Notes: generated from the sequence alone by a model not told the origin. DNA of 64,000 nt from RGIG8306 sp964426655 (GCA_964426655.1 CAYRQT010000005.1:1-64000), one strand, 5' to 3'; shown: positions 1 to 10,080, counted from the first letter of the stretch. Translations and numbers: made by a program.

Positions 1-49
1 GTGTTTCATAACCCCATCGGTGCCTTTCGCAGAAAGGTGGATTATAAAC

Positions 50-1381
50 ATGAAAAAACAATTGGCACTGGCACTGGCTGCAGTTATGGTCGTCACCGCA
101 TTCGCCGCATGCGGAAAGAGTGATGATAAGGAGACAAGCAAGGAAACCACCCAGGGGAACACAGAAGAAAGCACAGTGGAAACCACGGAAGGGAATGAAA
201 TTACATCTAAGGAATTAAATGTTTTGTACAGCGGTACACCGGAGGTACATGAAAAAGAATACCTGATGGATGAATATTTCAAAGGATTTGAAGAGGAATA
301 TGATGTTAAGGTAAATGTGGATTTTGTGGCACAGGCGGACGCCATAACAAAAATTAAAACAGAGCAGGAGTCCGGGAATATTGTAACGGATGTTATTTAT
401 GCAGATACCGCCAATATGGCTCCCTATGTAAATGGAGAATGGATGCAGGACATCACAGCCATTGTGGATGGCACCGGCTCCACTTACACAAGTATGTTTG
501 ATAACACCACCAACAAAGATGGCGTGCGCTATTTTGTTCCCAATTCCTTTGATGTATATGTGCTGATCGCAAATGTAAAGGCATTGGAATACCTGCCTGA
601 CGGCCTGACACAGGAAGATGTGGAAACGGGCCTTTCCTGGGAAGAGTATGCAAAATGGGCAGTAGCCATTGCCCAAGGAGAGGGAACCGGAAAAACCATG
701 ATGCCGGCCAATATGACAGGTTCACAGCTGCTATATCCTATGGCGGGCATGAGTCTGGCCTATGGAGGCGGATTTCCGGAATTTTCTTCCGATGGATTTA
801 AGAGTGCACTGGAGATTATTGCAGACATTGCAGATGCAGACGGCTTTTATGCAGAGCAGGATCAGTATACGGCAGTAACAGAACCAATGGACAGGGGAGA
901 TGTATGGCTTGCATTCTCTCATATGGCTCCTGCGGGAACCAGCTACAATGCAGCACCCAATAACTTTATTATTGGTGCAGCGCCTCACGGAAGTGAAGGG
1001 GTAGGCTCCACATCCGGTGCATGGTGTTATGGTATTCAGGAAGATGCACCCCACGGGGATCTGGCAGAGGCTTTCCTGGCATACATTGCCAGACCGGAAG
1101 TGAATTATGATTTCTGCTCGAATTATGGCGGCGCATTGAGCCCCATTGAAGAAGTGGGCAATATCCTGACAGAGGATGATGTTGTAATGAAGGCCGGAAT
1201 TGAAATCCTGGACACTGCCATTGTTTCCGGTGTTCCTGCGACACAATATACCGACTGGAATGCAGTTAAACTGTTATATGGAGATATCTTCAATGAAGTT
1301 CTCAAAACAAAAACTGTACCAGGGGATGATTTCCTGGAGGAAAAGCAGGCTGCGCTGGATGCTTTAAAAATTACGGAATAA
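50..1381 (+). CDS. Sugar ABC transporter substrate-binding lipoprotein (YcjN-like position)
   Basis: Extracellular solute-binding protein of the family 1 (maltose-type) class, 443 residues, tethered to the membrane and delivering a sugar or glycoside to the permeases encoded just downstream. The N-terminus has a basic start, a hydrophobic stretch and a lipobox ending FAAC at residues 19-22, followed by an acidic Ser/Thr/Glu linker. I place the start at the ATG at 50, because a GAAAGGTGG ribosome site precedes it and the signal peptide begins there; an in-frame upstream ATG at 20 would bury the signal. It heads the operon seen in this window, and its substrate is inferred from the downstream enzymes to be a glycosyl-glycerate. 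Family is sure; substrate is inference. Confidence 0.9.
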   Translation: MKKQLALALAAVMVVTAFAACGKSDDKETSKETTQGNTEESTVETTEGNEITSKELNVLYSGTPEVHEKEYLMDEYFKGFEEEYDVKVNVDFVAQADAITKIKTEQESGNIVTDVIYADTANMAPYVNGEWMQDITAIVDGTGSTYTSMFDNTTNKDGVRYFVPNSFDVYVLIANVKALEYLPDGLTQEDVETGLSWEEYAKWAVAIAQGEGTGKTMMPANMTGSQLLYPMAGMSLAYGGGFPEFSSDGFKSALEIIADIADADGFYAEQDQYTAVTEPMDRGDVWLAFSHMAPAGTSYNAAPNNFIIGAAPHGSEGVGSTSGAWCYGIQEDAPHGDLAEAFLAYIARPEVNYDFCSNYGGALSPIEEVGNILTEDDVVMKAGIEILDTAIVSGVPATQYTDWNAVKLLYGDIFNEVLKTKTVPGDDFLEEKQAALDALKITE

Positions 1382-1395
1382 CATATTTGGCAGGG

Positions 1396-1421
1396 AAAGG
1401 GCACCTTCTGGTGCCTTTTCT
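1396..1421 (+). terminator. Intercistronic terminator-like hairpin after binding-protein gene
   Basis: A 10-bp stem (AAAGGGCACC, loop TTCT, GGTGCCTTTT, one G-T wobble) is followed by TTTTCTT. It lies between the binding-protein gene and the first permease. Such a partial terminator would give more binding protein than permease mRNA, a common arrangement in ABC operons. The same layout recurs at 51382-51435. Confidence 0.75.
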
Positions 1422-1456
1422 TAAACCATATTTTAACAAGAAAGGGGACACCGACC

Positions 1457-2349
1457 GTGCAGAAAAAAACACATATTTTAAAACATGCGGCGCCGTACCT
1501 TTTGTTATTTCCCATATTTCTGTACTACTCTATTTTCTGGCTGGTACCGGTGATCTCAGGAGTAAAAGAAGTATTTATAGGAATGGACGGCACCTTTTCC
1601 TTAACGGAAAATTTTAAGCTGATGGCCCAGTCAGCCCTGTTTTCGGAAGCCATTGTCAATACGGCCACATTTGCAGCCGTATCTGTGATCCTGCAGTACC
1701 TGATAGCCCTCCTTCTGGCGGTTATTTTATCCAGGAAATTTATAGGGTCGAAATGGTTCATGTTCCTTGCCATGATCCCCATGGCCATCACTCCCACAGC
1801 AACCGCAATTTTGTGGAAAACCGGGCTGGTGCGGGATGGTTGGATCAATTCTTCTCTTATGGCAATGCACATCATTGATAAACCGCTGGTGTTCATGAAT
1901 GCGGAAGGAATGGAGGCAGTATTTTTGCTCATTGCCATTGACACATGGACGGTTACACCTTCTGTAATGATCATCCTGATTGCGGGGCTACAGGGGATGC
2001 AGAGAGAATTAAAGGAGGCCGCCTATACCTTTGGCGCAAATAAATGGCAGATTTTCAAAGATATCACATTGCCCATCCTGAAGCCATCCATTACCACTTC
2101 CATCATTATGAGAATGATTGCTGCCCTGCAGNNNNNNNNNNGTCCATTGCAGTAATGGTACTGGGCTATTCCAAAGCCCCTTTTCTGGTGGAGCGGATTG
2201 CCTTTTATGTAGATGCCATTCCGGGGGTGGACACTAGTGCAAAACTGGCTTATACCTATTCCTTCATTACCACAGTGGTGGTCTTAATTGCCACGGTAAT
2301 CTATTTAAGGGTTGCAGGAAAGAATAAAACAGGAGGTGAGGAAGCATGA
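1457..2349 (+). CDS. Sugar ABC transporter permease (MalF/YcjO type), interrupted by assembly gap
   Basis: Inner-membrane subunit of the sugar importer, binding-protein-dependent transport permease family. Hydrophobic helices occur near residues 12-32 and through residues 70-200. The EAA cytoplasmic loop that docks on the ATPase is visible as KEAAYTFGANKWQIF near residue 185. Start is a GTG at 1457 after AAGAAAGGGG. A run of 10 N at 2132-2141 breaks the reading frame; the downstream part continues in another frame to the TGA at 2347-2349, so the true gap length differs from 10. The stop overlaps the next start (ATGA). Family assignment is firm; the missing residues cannot be read. Confidence 0.88.
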
Positions 2350-3395
2350 TGGATCGATTGAATGTGATACAAAAGACAGTAATGGGCATTATTCTGGCGG
2401 GTCTGGCCATGCTGGTGCTAATCCCGCTTCTGTTCTTTGTGACAGTATCTTTCTCTAATGCGGCAGAACTGGCCCAGTTTCCTAAAAAGCTTTTTCCCTC
2501 CACCACGGTAACCGTATATGTGGAACCTACAGAGGATCAGAAATTTGAAATTTTTTATGATCGGGGAGATGGATACGGCTATACCTCTATTTTGACCACA
2601 GATGATGGAGATAAACTGGAAAAACATTTTGCAAGACAGTATGGCGTAACCATTTCCGGGGAAGAACTGCTGAAGGATTTTCAGCAAACCCTGACGGAAG
2701 GGGGGAAAACCTTTACTTATCACAAAAACATCTTATACAATTTCAGACAATTCTTCAAAATTATTCCCAATGCCGTGCCTGCTTTGAAAAACAGCCTTAT
2801 TGTATCTGCGTATACCATTTTGATTTCCCTTTCACTGGGCAGCATTGCAGGATATACCATAGCAAGATTTCGATTTAAGGGAAGGGAACAGATGAATGTG
2901 GCCCTGCTGATCGTCAGAATGTTTCCTACTGTGGGCATTAGCATTCCCATGGCGGTGCTTTTGATTCGGATGGGTCTGTATGACACCATGCTGGGACTGG
3001 CGCTGCTGTATTCCATTCCCAATATCGCATTGACCTCCTGGATTACCAGTAGCATTTTTGTGGGTATTAATAAAGAACTGGAGGAAGCGTCCCTTGTATT
3101 TGGCGGCAACACGGTGCAGACTTTTTTTAAGATTACACTACCCCTTGCTTTTCCGGCAATGGCAGCAAGCTCGATGTATTCCTTTCTGACTGCGTGGAAT
3201 GACACCATATCGGCATTGATTCTGACCAATCGGAATCAGACGCTGGCGCTTGTGGTGTACAAGGCCATTGGAACCACGTCCAGCGGAATACAATATGCTG
3301 CAGCAGGAAGTATTGTATTGATTCTGCCCGCACTGGTATTTACATTCATTATACGTAGATATATTGGACAGATGTGGGGCGGTGTTGAATTATAG
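2346..3395 (+). CDS. Sugar ABC transporter permease (MalG/YcjP type) with large first extracellular loop
   Basis: Second membrane subunit of the importer, 349 residues. One N-terminal helix (about residues 14-35) is followed by a hydrophilic stretch of roughly 75-90 residues before the remaining helices start near residue 138. The EAA loop reads EEASLVFGGNTVQTFFKI near residue 240, the ATPase-docking site. The hydrophilic insert is longer than in most permeases of this class and would lie outside the membrane, possibly contacting the binding protein. The start overlaps the previous gene by 4 bases, implying translational coupling. An ATG follows at the next codon, so a start at 2349 is equally possible. 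Confidence 0.92.
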   Translation: MMDRLNVIQKTVMGIILAGLAMLVLIPLLFFVTVSFSNAAELAQFPKKLFPSTTVTVYVEPTEDQKFEIFYDRGDGYGYTSILTTDDGDKLEKHFARQYGVTISGEELLKDFQQTLTEGGKTFTYHKNILYNFRQFFKIIPNAVPALKNSLIVSAYTILISLSLGSIAGYTIARFRFKGREQMNVALLIVRMFPTVGISIPMAVLLIRMGLYDTMLGLALLYSIPNIALTSWITSSIFVGINKELEEASLVFGGNTVQTFFKITLPLAFPAMAASSMYSFLTAWNDTISALILTNRNQTLALVVYKAIGTTSSGIQYAAAGSIVLILPALVFTFIIRRYIGQMWGGVEL

Positions 3396-3406
3396 GAGGA
3401 ACCAGA

Positions 3407-4510
3407 ATGAGCTATCTTGAAATCAGAAATTTGCAAAAAAAATATACGGAAAAAGGGCCTCTGATTGTAAATGACATGAATCTTTCCATTGAAAAGGGAG
3501 AGTTCATTGTGTTCCTGGGCCCCTCCGGATGCGGGAAAACCACCACCATCCGTATGATTTCCGGGTTGGAAGAGGTGACCGGGGGAGATATTCTTGTGGA
3601 TGGAGAAAGTATCGTGGATAAAAAGCCCAGGGACAGAGGGGTTTCCATGATTTTTCAAAGTTATGCCATATGGCCCCATATGACGGTATTTGACAATATT
3701 GCCTATCCCTTAAAGCTGCAGAAAATTCCAAGAGTCGAAATACGAAAACGGGTGGAGAAAGCAGCAGCGGCCACGGAAATTCAGGGTCTGTTAAAACGGT
3801 ACCCCAGTCAGATGTCAGGGGGGCAGCGACAGCGGGTTGCGGTATCCAGGGCCATTGTGGTGGAACCTAAAATCTTTTTAATGGATGAGCCCCTTTCTAA
3901 TCTGGATGCAAAGCTTAGGGTGACCATGAGAACAGAATTAAAAAGGATTCACAGCGAGCAGCACTCCACCAGTATTTTTTTGACCCATGACCAGGCAGAA
4001 GCCATGAGTATGGCAGACCGCATTATCGTGATGTATAAAGGCAAAATTGAACAGATCGGCACACCCATGGAAGTTTACCAGGACAGTGCCACCAGGTTTG
4101 TGGCGGAATTTATTGGAACGCCGCCCACCAATTTTTTCGATGCACAGATAAAACAGGAAGGAAATCTGCTCATTGCCCAGGGAGAGGGATTTCGCTATCA
4201 GATACCGGAAGTCTTTCATGCCGGATTAAGTAGATATGTGGACAGGAAAGTGGATTTGGGCATACGGCCGGAATACATGGCAGTGTCCCCCCATCTGGAG
4301 AAGGGACAGGGATATTTTGGAGAGGCACAAATTGATTTTGTGGAACCCCAGGGGTCCCACGCCATCCTGATTACGAATATCGGGCCTGTGAGCTCGAAAA
4401 TTCATACGGTTTCACATATGGATATAAAGAACAAAACAAAGGTTTCCATTCACATTAAAAAGGATATGGTCATGTTCTTTGACCCGGAAACCTCGTTGAG
4501 AATCAGGTAG
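3407..4510 (+). CDS. Sugar ABC transporter ATP-binding protein (MalK/UgpC/YcjV type)
   Basis: Cytoplasmic ATPase energising the importer, 367 residues, the usual length for the MalK/UgpC class. Walker A is GPSGCGKT near residues 37-44, the Q-loop is IFQSYAIWPH, the signature is MSGGQRQRVA near 135, Walker B is IFLMDEPLSNLD, and the switch histidine is in LTHDQAEA. A C-terminal OB-type regulatory domain (about 240-367) follows. Ribosome site AGGAGG sits 6 bases before the ATG. The operon carries its own ATPase rather than relying on a shared MsmK. Assignment is secure. Confidence 0.95.
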   Translation: MSYLEIRNLQKKYTEKGPLIVNDMNLSIEKGEFIVFLGPSGCGKTTTIRMISGLEEVTGGDILVDGESIVDKKPRDRGVSMIFQSYAIWPHMTVFDNIAYPLKLQKIPRVEIRKRVEKAAAATEIQGLLKRYPSQMSGGQRQRVAVSRAIVVEPKIFLMDEPLSNLDAKLRVTMRTELKRIHSEQHSTSIFLTHDQAEAMSMADRIIVMYKGKIEQIGTPMEVYQDSATRFVAEFIGTPPTNFFDAQIKQEGNLLIAQGEGFRYQIPEVFHAGLSRYVDRKVDLGIRPEYMAVSPHLEKGQGYFGEAQIDFVEPQGSHAILITNIGPVSSKIHTVSHMDIKNKTKVSIHIKKDMVMFFDPETSLRIR

Positions 4511-4533
4511 CAAGGGAGAAACGAGGAGAGAAA

Positions 4534-5669
4534 ATGCGATTTTTAATTACGCCTGATTCTTATAAGGAGAGTCTTTCGGCCATTGAGGCGGCAGAGATTA
4601 TCCAACAGGCTATTCAAAAGATCATACCCGAAGCAGAATGTGAAATGGCACCCATGGCAGATGGGGGAGAAGGCACTGCAGAATGCCTTTGCCTGGCAGA
4701 AAAGGGGGAGAAAATCAATTGTAATGTACGGAACCCTCTGGGGGAACCCATTGATGCAGATTTTGTATGGATCTCCAGCCGGAAGAAGGCCATTATTGAG
4801 GTGGCCAGGGCTTGTGGCTTTATGCTAATTCCAGAAGAAAAAAAGAATCCCCTGATAGCCAGCACCTATGGCGTGGGGCAGCTGATGGAAAAGGCCTTGG
4901 ATCTGGGGTGCCGGGAATTGGTGCTGACACTGGGGGGAACCATAACAAATGACGGGGGCTGCGGAATGCTGCAGGCGCTGGGAGCAGAGATTTCAGATAT
5001 AGAGGGGAATCCAGTGTCACCCGGGGGCATGGGCCTGGGGAATGTTGCAAAAATGGAGCTGAGAAAGCCCATTGAAAGGCTGAAGGATGTGCAGGTTACC
5101 GNNNNNNNNNNNNNNNNNNNNNNAGAGGGGCCACATATATGTTTGGCAGACAAAAGGGAGCAGGGGAAGAAGAACTGATATTTCTGGAAAAGGGCATGGA
5201 AACGTATACAAAGGTCCTCAACGGGGCAGCGAAAAAAGCGGTGGATATTATCCCGGGGGCAGGGGCAGCCGGGGGGCTGGGAGCGGCCCTGTATGCCATC
5301 TGCGAAACCCGGCATGTCAGTGGTTCCCAATATGTAATGGAGGCATTGCATCTGGAAGAGAAAATACAAAATTGTGATTATGTGATTACCGGAGAAGGGG
5401 CAATGGATGCACAAAGTCTGGAAGGAAAGGTGCCCATCAGCATTGCCAGAATAGCCCGGAGATACGAAAAACCGGTCATTGCCTTTGTGGGCATGAGCCG
5501 GGGAGATGAACAGGCATATTATGCCCAGGGTATTACGGCAATTTTCTGCATATTAAAAAAAATGGACACGGTGAAGAATATGCTGAAGAATGCAGGGAGA
5601 AATCTGCAGTTTACAGTGGAAAATTTTGCAAGGGTGTTAAAAGACTGCAACAGGCCAAAGGCAGAATAG
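4534..5669 (+). CDS. Glycerate kinase, GlxK/GarK family, with assembly gap
   Basis: Cytoplasmic kinase phosphorylating D-glycerate to a phosphoglycerate that enters lower glycolysis. The N-terminus carries the family pattern DSYKESLSAIEAA, then MADGGEGT near residue 45, and GGTITNDGGCGMLQALG near residue 137; the second half contains PGAGAAGGLG and TGEGAMDAQSLEGK. Expected length is about 378 residues. A 22-N run at 5102-5123 separates two frames, so the true gap size is not 22. Whether the product is 2- or 3-phosphoglycerate cannot be told from sequence. Lying directly before a glycosyl-glycerate hydrolase, it gives the main clue to the operon's substrate: glycerate released from the glycoside. 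Confidence 0.9.
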
Positions 5670-5679
5670 GGGAAGTGAA

Positions 5680-7323
5680 ATGGAAAGACAGTATGGTTTT
5701 CTGGAGAAAACAGAGCGGGGCATGTATTTTGGAAAGAAGGCGTATGAGGACGGCGAACTTCCGGTGTTTGAAGAGGTAAGGCAGTGGCTTCCGGATCCGT
5801 ATATTACGGCAAAGCCGGAGTGGCGGGAGTGTTACTGGTACACCACAAAGGTTCTATTTGGGAATGTGCATAAACCCACAAAGAAAAGTGGATTTGTCAG
5901 CAATTTTGTGGATGCTGCCTTTAATCAGAATATTTTTTTGTGGGATACCTGTTTTATGACATTGTTTTGCAATCTGTTCCATCCATATATTCCGGGGATT
6001 CGCTCTCTGGACAATTTCTATTGCAAGCAATTTGATGATGGAGAAATTCCCAGGGAAATGGTAAGAGAGACCGGCAGGGATTTCCTGCCATGGGTAAATG
6101 CATATGACAAGCCGCTGTATTCCTACTTTCATAATCAATATGGTTTTCGGGGACTGGGACAAATGATGCATCTGGAATATGAGGAGATGTATAAGCCGGA
6201 GCTGGGAAGACAGGTGGAAAAGCATCCATACCTGACCCTGGACAATTTAAATCATCCCATTCTGGCCATGGCGGAATGGCAAAGTTACTGCCACACCGGG
6301 GATGTCAGGCGGTTATCTTTGGTTTTTGAGGCTCTTTACCAGTATTTTCTGGCTTTTTATTATCATTTGCGTCACGCAAATGGGTTGTATGTGACGGACT
6401 GGGCCTCCATGGATAATTCCCCAAGAAACCGTTATCTGGGATTTGGGGTGGACATAACCTGTGAAATGGTTCTGTTTGCCAGCACGCTGCTGGATATGAT
6501 GGAAGTGCTGGAAAAGAAGGGATGTGCGCCAAAAGAGAAGGAAGAGAGGAAAACATTCCTGCAGCGCCATAAAGAGGATACCATAATAGCCATCAATCAA
6601 TATATGTGGAATGAAGAGGATGGCTTTTATTATGATGTTACCTTCGCCGGAGAACAAAGCGGCATGAAAACAGCGGCTGCATTCTGGGCTTTGCTTTCTG
6701 GGGCAGCAGATCAACGACAGCAGCAGAGACTGGCGCAATGGCTGGAGGATCCCCAAACTTTTAATCGTCCCCACCGGGTACCGGTACTGGCAGCCGATGA
6801 AAAAGAGTATGATCCCATGGGCGGCTATTGGAGCGGCTCGGTATGGGCACCCACAAATGCCATGATTGTGCTTGGACTGGAAAAATGTGGATATAACAAA
6901 CTGGCGAAGGATATTGCCATGAATCACCTGGATGTTTTAAACCGGGTATTTCAGGATACGGGCACCATCTGGGAAAATTATCCTCCGGAATGGATCAGCA
7001 GTGGCAATTCGGATCATGCGGATATGGTGGGCTGGTCCGGCCTGGCCCCCATACTATATTTTATCCAGTATGGGGTGGGCTTATCGGTGCCTGAAGGGGG
7101 AGATGAACTGGTGTGGGAGCTACCGGAAACCTTTCTGGAAGAAGGCAGTGTGGGCTGTCGGCAATACTGGTTCAGCGGAAAGGAAGCAGACCTGCAGGCA
7201 GATAAAAAGGGCACAGAGATTGCCTTGACCATTCACACCCGGGACACCTTCCCCCTCCTGGTTCGCTATAGAGGAAAGGAAAAAAGAGTGAAGGTGTGCG
7301 GCAATACAAAATGTGTTTTTTAG
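5680..7323 (+). CDS. GH63-like glycoside hydrolase, mannosylglycerate/glucosylglycerate hydrolase type
   Basis: Predicted cytoplasmic (alpha/alpha)6-barrel glycosidase, 547 residues with no signal peptide. It matches the MGH1-like group that includes Thermus and mycobacterial hydrolases acting on 2-O-mannosyl- and 2-O-glucosyl-glycerate. Visible landmarks are FLWDTCFM near residue 85, DWASMDNSPRN with the probable catalytic acid Asp245, GGYWSGSVWAPTN near 385, and TIWENYPPE with the probable catalytic base Glu432. In the characterised enzymes the acid and base sit in just these two motifs. The gene starts 11 bases after the glycerate kinase stop. Reaction predicted: glycosyl-glycerate + water to hexose + glycerate. 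Trehalase-like or glucosidase activity remains possible; fold is sure, substrate comes from context. Confidence 0.8.
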   Translation: MERQYGFLEKTERGMYFGKKAYEDGELPVFEEVRQWLPDPYITAKPEWRECYWYTTKVLFGNVHKPTKKSGFVSNFVDAAFNQNIFLWDTCFMTLFCNLFHPYIPGIRSLDNFYCKQFDDGEIPREMVRETGRDFLPWVNAYDKPLYSYFHNQYGFRGLGQMMHLEYEEMYKPELGRQVEKHPYLTLDNLNHPILAMAEWQSYCHTGDVRRLSLVFEALYQYFLAFYYHLRHANGLYVTDWASMDNSPRNRYLGFGVDITCEMVLFASTLLDMMEVLEKKGCAPKEKEERKTFLQRHKEDTIIAINQYMWNEEDGFYYDVTFAGEQSGMKTAAAFWALLSGAADQRQQQRLAQWLEDPQTFNRPHRVPVLAADEKEYDPMGGYWSGSVWAPTNAMIVLGLEKCGYNKLAKDIAMNHLDVLNRVFQDTGTIWENYPPEWISSGNSDHADMVGWSGLAPILYFIQYGVGLSVPEGGDELVWELPETFLEEGSVGCRQYWFSGKEADLQADKKGTEIALTIHTRDTFPLLVRYRGKEKRVKVCGNTKCVF

Positions 7324-7341
7324 AACAGAAATGGAGACAGC

Positions 7342-9114
7342 ATGCATGTATATGAGAAAAATCCTTATGTTGCCATCAGAAATCACCAGAATGCGGCATG
7401 GATGGGATATGAACAGATCGTAGCCCGTTTAAAGCAGGATATTGAGCGCTGTTTCAGAGAGCAGTCAACAGTCATTCTGGTCCTGGATTGCTATCCTGGA
7501 GTAAATTATGAGGAAATTAGAAAAAACCTGATCAGGCCATTAGATCCGGCAGCCGTGTTTTTTACTGATGAGGAGATTTTTCAATCGGGGGAGCATATCA
7601 GCAGCAGGGTGAAAGAGAGAATGACGGAGGACAGGGTTTTCGGACAGATGTGCCTGGAAACCTACAAGGACCTGCTGGAGCCGGAGGGCCTGTCCAGAGT
7701 AAGGACCCGCATTGTTAAGACCAAAGGGCTAATTATTCTGTATGGAGCCGGTGCCAATATTCCGGTGATCCCGGACATCTATGTGTATGCAGATCTGGCC
7801 CGCTGGGAAATTCAGCAAAGACTGCGCAGAAACCAGATCACCAATTGGAAGCACACACTGGGCTATACCGACAATCTGATGAAATTTAAATGGGGCTTTT
7901 TCTTTGAATGGAGAGTGGCAGACAGGCATAAGAAAAAGCAGTTTGAAGCCATGGATTATATTCTGGATACCAATCTTACAGGGATGCCTAAAATGCTGAC
8001 CGGAGAGGCCTTTCGGGACGGATTGCAGCAGGCAGCTGCCCGGCCATTTCGTCTGGTTCCTTTTTTTGATCCTGGCATATGGGGGGGCCAGTGGATGAAA
8101 GAGGTGTGCGATTTGGACAGAGGTGCGGAAAATTATGCCTGGTGCTTTGATTGTGTGCCGGAAGAAAATTCTCTGCTCCTTGGCTGTGACAATATTGTGA
8201 TTGAAATCCCGGCCATGGATCTGGTGTTATATCAACCGGTAGAATTGCTTGGGAAAAAGGTCCATGCCAGATTTGGGGCAGAGTTTCCCATTCGATTTGA
8301 TTTTCTGGATACCATGGGGGGACAGAACCTTAGCCTGCAGGTGCATCCACTGGTGGATGGGATTCAGGAGAAATTTGGCATGCACTATACACAGGAGGAA
8401 TCCTACTATGTTCTGGATGTGGGAAAAGAAGGAACACCGGTTGTCTACCTGGGTGTCAAAACCGGCGTAAGCCGGGAAAGTCTGTTCCAGGCTCTGGAAG
8501 AGGCCCAGACCGGAAAAGAAGATTTTCCGGCAGAAACCATGATCAATGCCATACCTGTAAAAAAACACGATCATATTCTAATTCCCCCCGGCACCATTCA
8601 CTGCTCCGGGCGGGATACCATGATTCTGGAAATTTCGGCAACCCCCTACATTTTCACCTTTAAATTATGGGATTGGGGAAGACTGGGACTGGATGGACGG
8701 CCAAGGCCGGTTCATCTTGCATACGGAAAAGAAGCCATTCAGATGGACCGTGACACGGCGTGGGTCAAAGGGGAGCTGGTAAATCAGGTGCAGACACTCC
8801 GGGAGGAGGAAGGGTACCAGCAGGAAAGGACAGGGTTGCATGAGCTGGAGTTTATTGAAACGACCAGAGAATGGTTTTCCAGAGAAATCCTATGTAAGAC
8901 GGAAGAAAGTGTGAATGTGCTGAATCTGGTGGAAGGGGAGGCGATAGAAGTAAAATCTCCGAAGGATGCCTTCTCCCCATTCCTTATACATTATGCGGAG
9001 ACCTTTATTGTGCCGGAAAGTGTAAAAGAGTATCTTTTATGTCCGGTGGGGAACACAGAGAGCAGAGTGGGTGTCATATGTGCCAGGGTGCGCGTGGAAA
9101 AGCAGACCTGGTAA
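7342..9114 (+). CDS. Phosphomannose-isomerase-like protein with extra ~200-residue N-terminal domain
   Basis: A 590-residue protein. The C-terminal part (about 215-590) is a class I (type I) mannose-6-phosphate isomerase: zinc ligands are visible at Gln333 and His335 (LQVHP), Glu353 (EESYYVL) and His420 (PPGTIHCSG). It would interconvert mannose-6-phosphate and fructose-6-phosphate. The N-terminal ~200 residues resemble a nucleoside/uridine-kinase-type fold by its layout (hydrophobic strand VILVLDCYPG, charged helices, KWGFFFEWRVADR), but no Walker A lysine is present where one would be expected, so it may be a non-catalytic or sensory domain. Ordinary isomerases are 300-400 residues. Context with a ROK kinase suggests mannose from mannosylglycerate is processed here. 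Confidence 0.85.
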   Translation: MHVYEKNPYVAIRNHQNAAWMGYEQIVARLKQDIERCFREQSTVILVLDCYPGVNYEEIRKNLIRPLDPAAVFFTDEEIFQSGEHISSRVKERMTEDRVFGQMCLETYKDLLEPEGLSRVRTRIVKTKGLIILYGAGANIPVIPDIYVYADLARWEIQQRLRRNQITNWKHTLGYTDNLMKFKWGFFFEWRVADRHKKKQFEAMDYILDTNLTGMPKMLTGEAFRDGLQQAAARPFRLVPFFDPGIWGGQWMKEVCDLDRGAENYAWCFDCVPEENSLLLGCDNIVIEIPAMDLVLYQPVELLGKKVHARFGAEFPIRFDFLDTMGGQNLSLQVHPLVDGIQEKFGMHYTQEESYYVLDVGKEGTPVVYLGVKTGVSRESLFQALEEAQTGKEDFPAETMINAIPVKKHDHILIPPGTIHCSGRDTMILEISATPYIFTFKLWDWGRLGLDGRPRPVHLAYGKEAIQMDRDTAWVKGELVNQVQTLREEEGYQQERTGLHELEFIETTREWFSREILCKTEESVNVLNLVEGEAIEVKSPKDAFSPFLIHYAETFIVPESVKEYLLCPVGNTESRVGVICARVRVEKQTW

Positions 9115-9125
9115 TGAGGTGAAAA

Positions 9126-10056
9126 ATGTATCTGGCAATAGATTTGGGCGGCACAGGCATTAAGTTAGCTTTTTTTGAAAACAATACACAGGAGCCAGCC
9201 TGGAAGGCACAGATTCCGGCCTATTCTGACAGGGGCATTGTGCAGGGGCTGGACCGAGTGAAGGAAACACTGCAAAAAAGCGGGATAAAGAACTTTAAAC
9301 AGGTGGGCATTGCCATTCCGGGAATAGTGGACAGTGCCAAATGCCGGCTCCTTTCTGTTAACGGAAAATATATGGATGCAGTAGGGTTTCCGTTTCCGGA
9401 ATGGATTCGACTGAAATTTGGATGTCCCCTGGTGATGGAAAATGATGCCAATGCAGCACTTCTTGGAGAAATCAGCTTTGGATGCGGCCAGGGATGTGAT
9501 AATGCAGTGATGATGATTTTAGGCACTGGTGTGGGCACTGCGGCCTGTATGGAGGGGCGCATTCTACACGGCGCACATCAGCAGGCCGGCATCATGGGAG
9601 GACATTTTGTAATTTGCAGCGGGGGAAAAACCTGCAGCTGCAAAGGCGCCGGGTGCCTGGAAGCGTATGTGGGCGCCAGGGAGGTGCAAAAGGCACTCGG
9701 TCGGATGGATTTATCGGAAAGTGTACTGAAGGACTGGCCGAATCCAGGCATAAAAGAGGTGGCTAAAGCCTGGAAAGAAGGAGATGCTCTGGCTACTTAT
9801 ATTATGCAGAAACAGATTCAGCTGTACAGTGACGGCATTGTCAATCTGATTCTGGCATATGACCCGGAGATGGTTATTTTAAGCGGGGGGCATTATGAAG
9901 GCAGGAGAAAAGCTGGCAATGGCAATTGAAGAAAGCGTGTTGGGAAAGGTCTGGCCCCCCTGGGGTAAAGTGCGGTTTTCAGTGGCAAAGGATCCGGAAT
10001 ATTCTGTCATTTATGGCCTGTTAAAAATCATGCAGGAAAAGGGAAAGGCCCAATAG
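9126..10056 (+). CDS. ROK family sugar kinase (gluco- or mannokinase), frameshifted in this assembly
   Basis: Cytoplasmic ATP-dependent hexose kinase, about 309 residues when repaired. It shows the phosphate loop DLGGTGIK at residue 6, catalytic Asp in MENDANAA, and the ROK zinc site CSCKGAGCLE near residue 173. The frame breaks at the G-run 9885-9890: removing one G turns SGGHYEG into SGGIMKAGEKLAMA and the frame then runs to the TAG at 10054-10056, giving the usual ROK length. A homopolymer error is the simplest explanation. In the operon it would phosphorylate the glucose or mannose freed by the upstream hydrolase. Sugar specificity cannot be read from sequence. Confidence 0.85.
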
Positions 10057-10080
10057 GTGGTGAAAAGGACAGGTGTTGAA

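Noticed and set aside
215..1246. Long open frames on the - strand inside the binding-protein gene
   Set aside because: They are antisense to a strong lipoprotein gene, lack ribosome sites and have Cys/His-rich, family-less translations.
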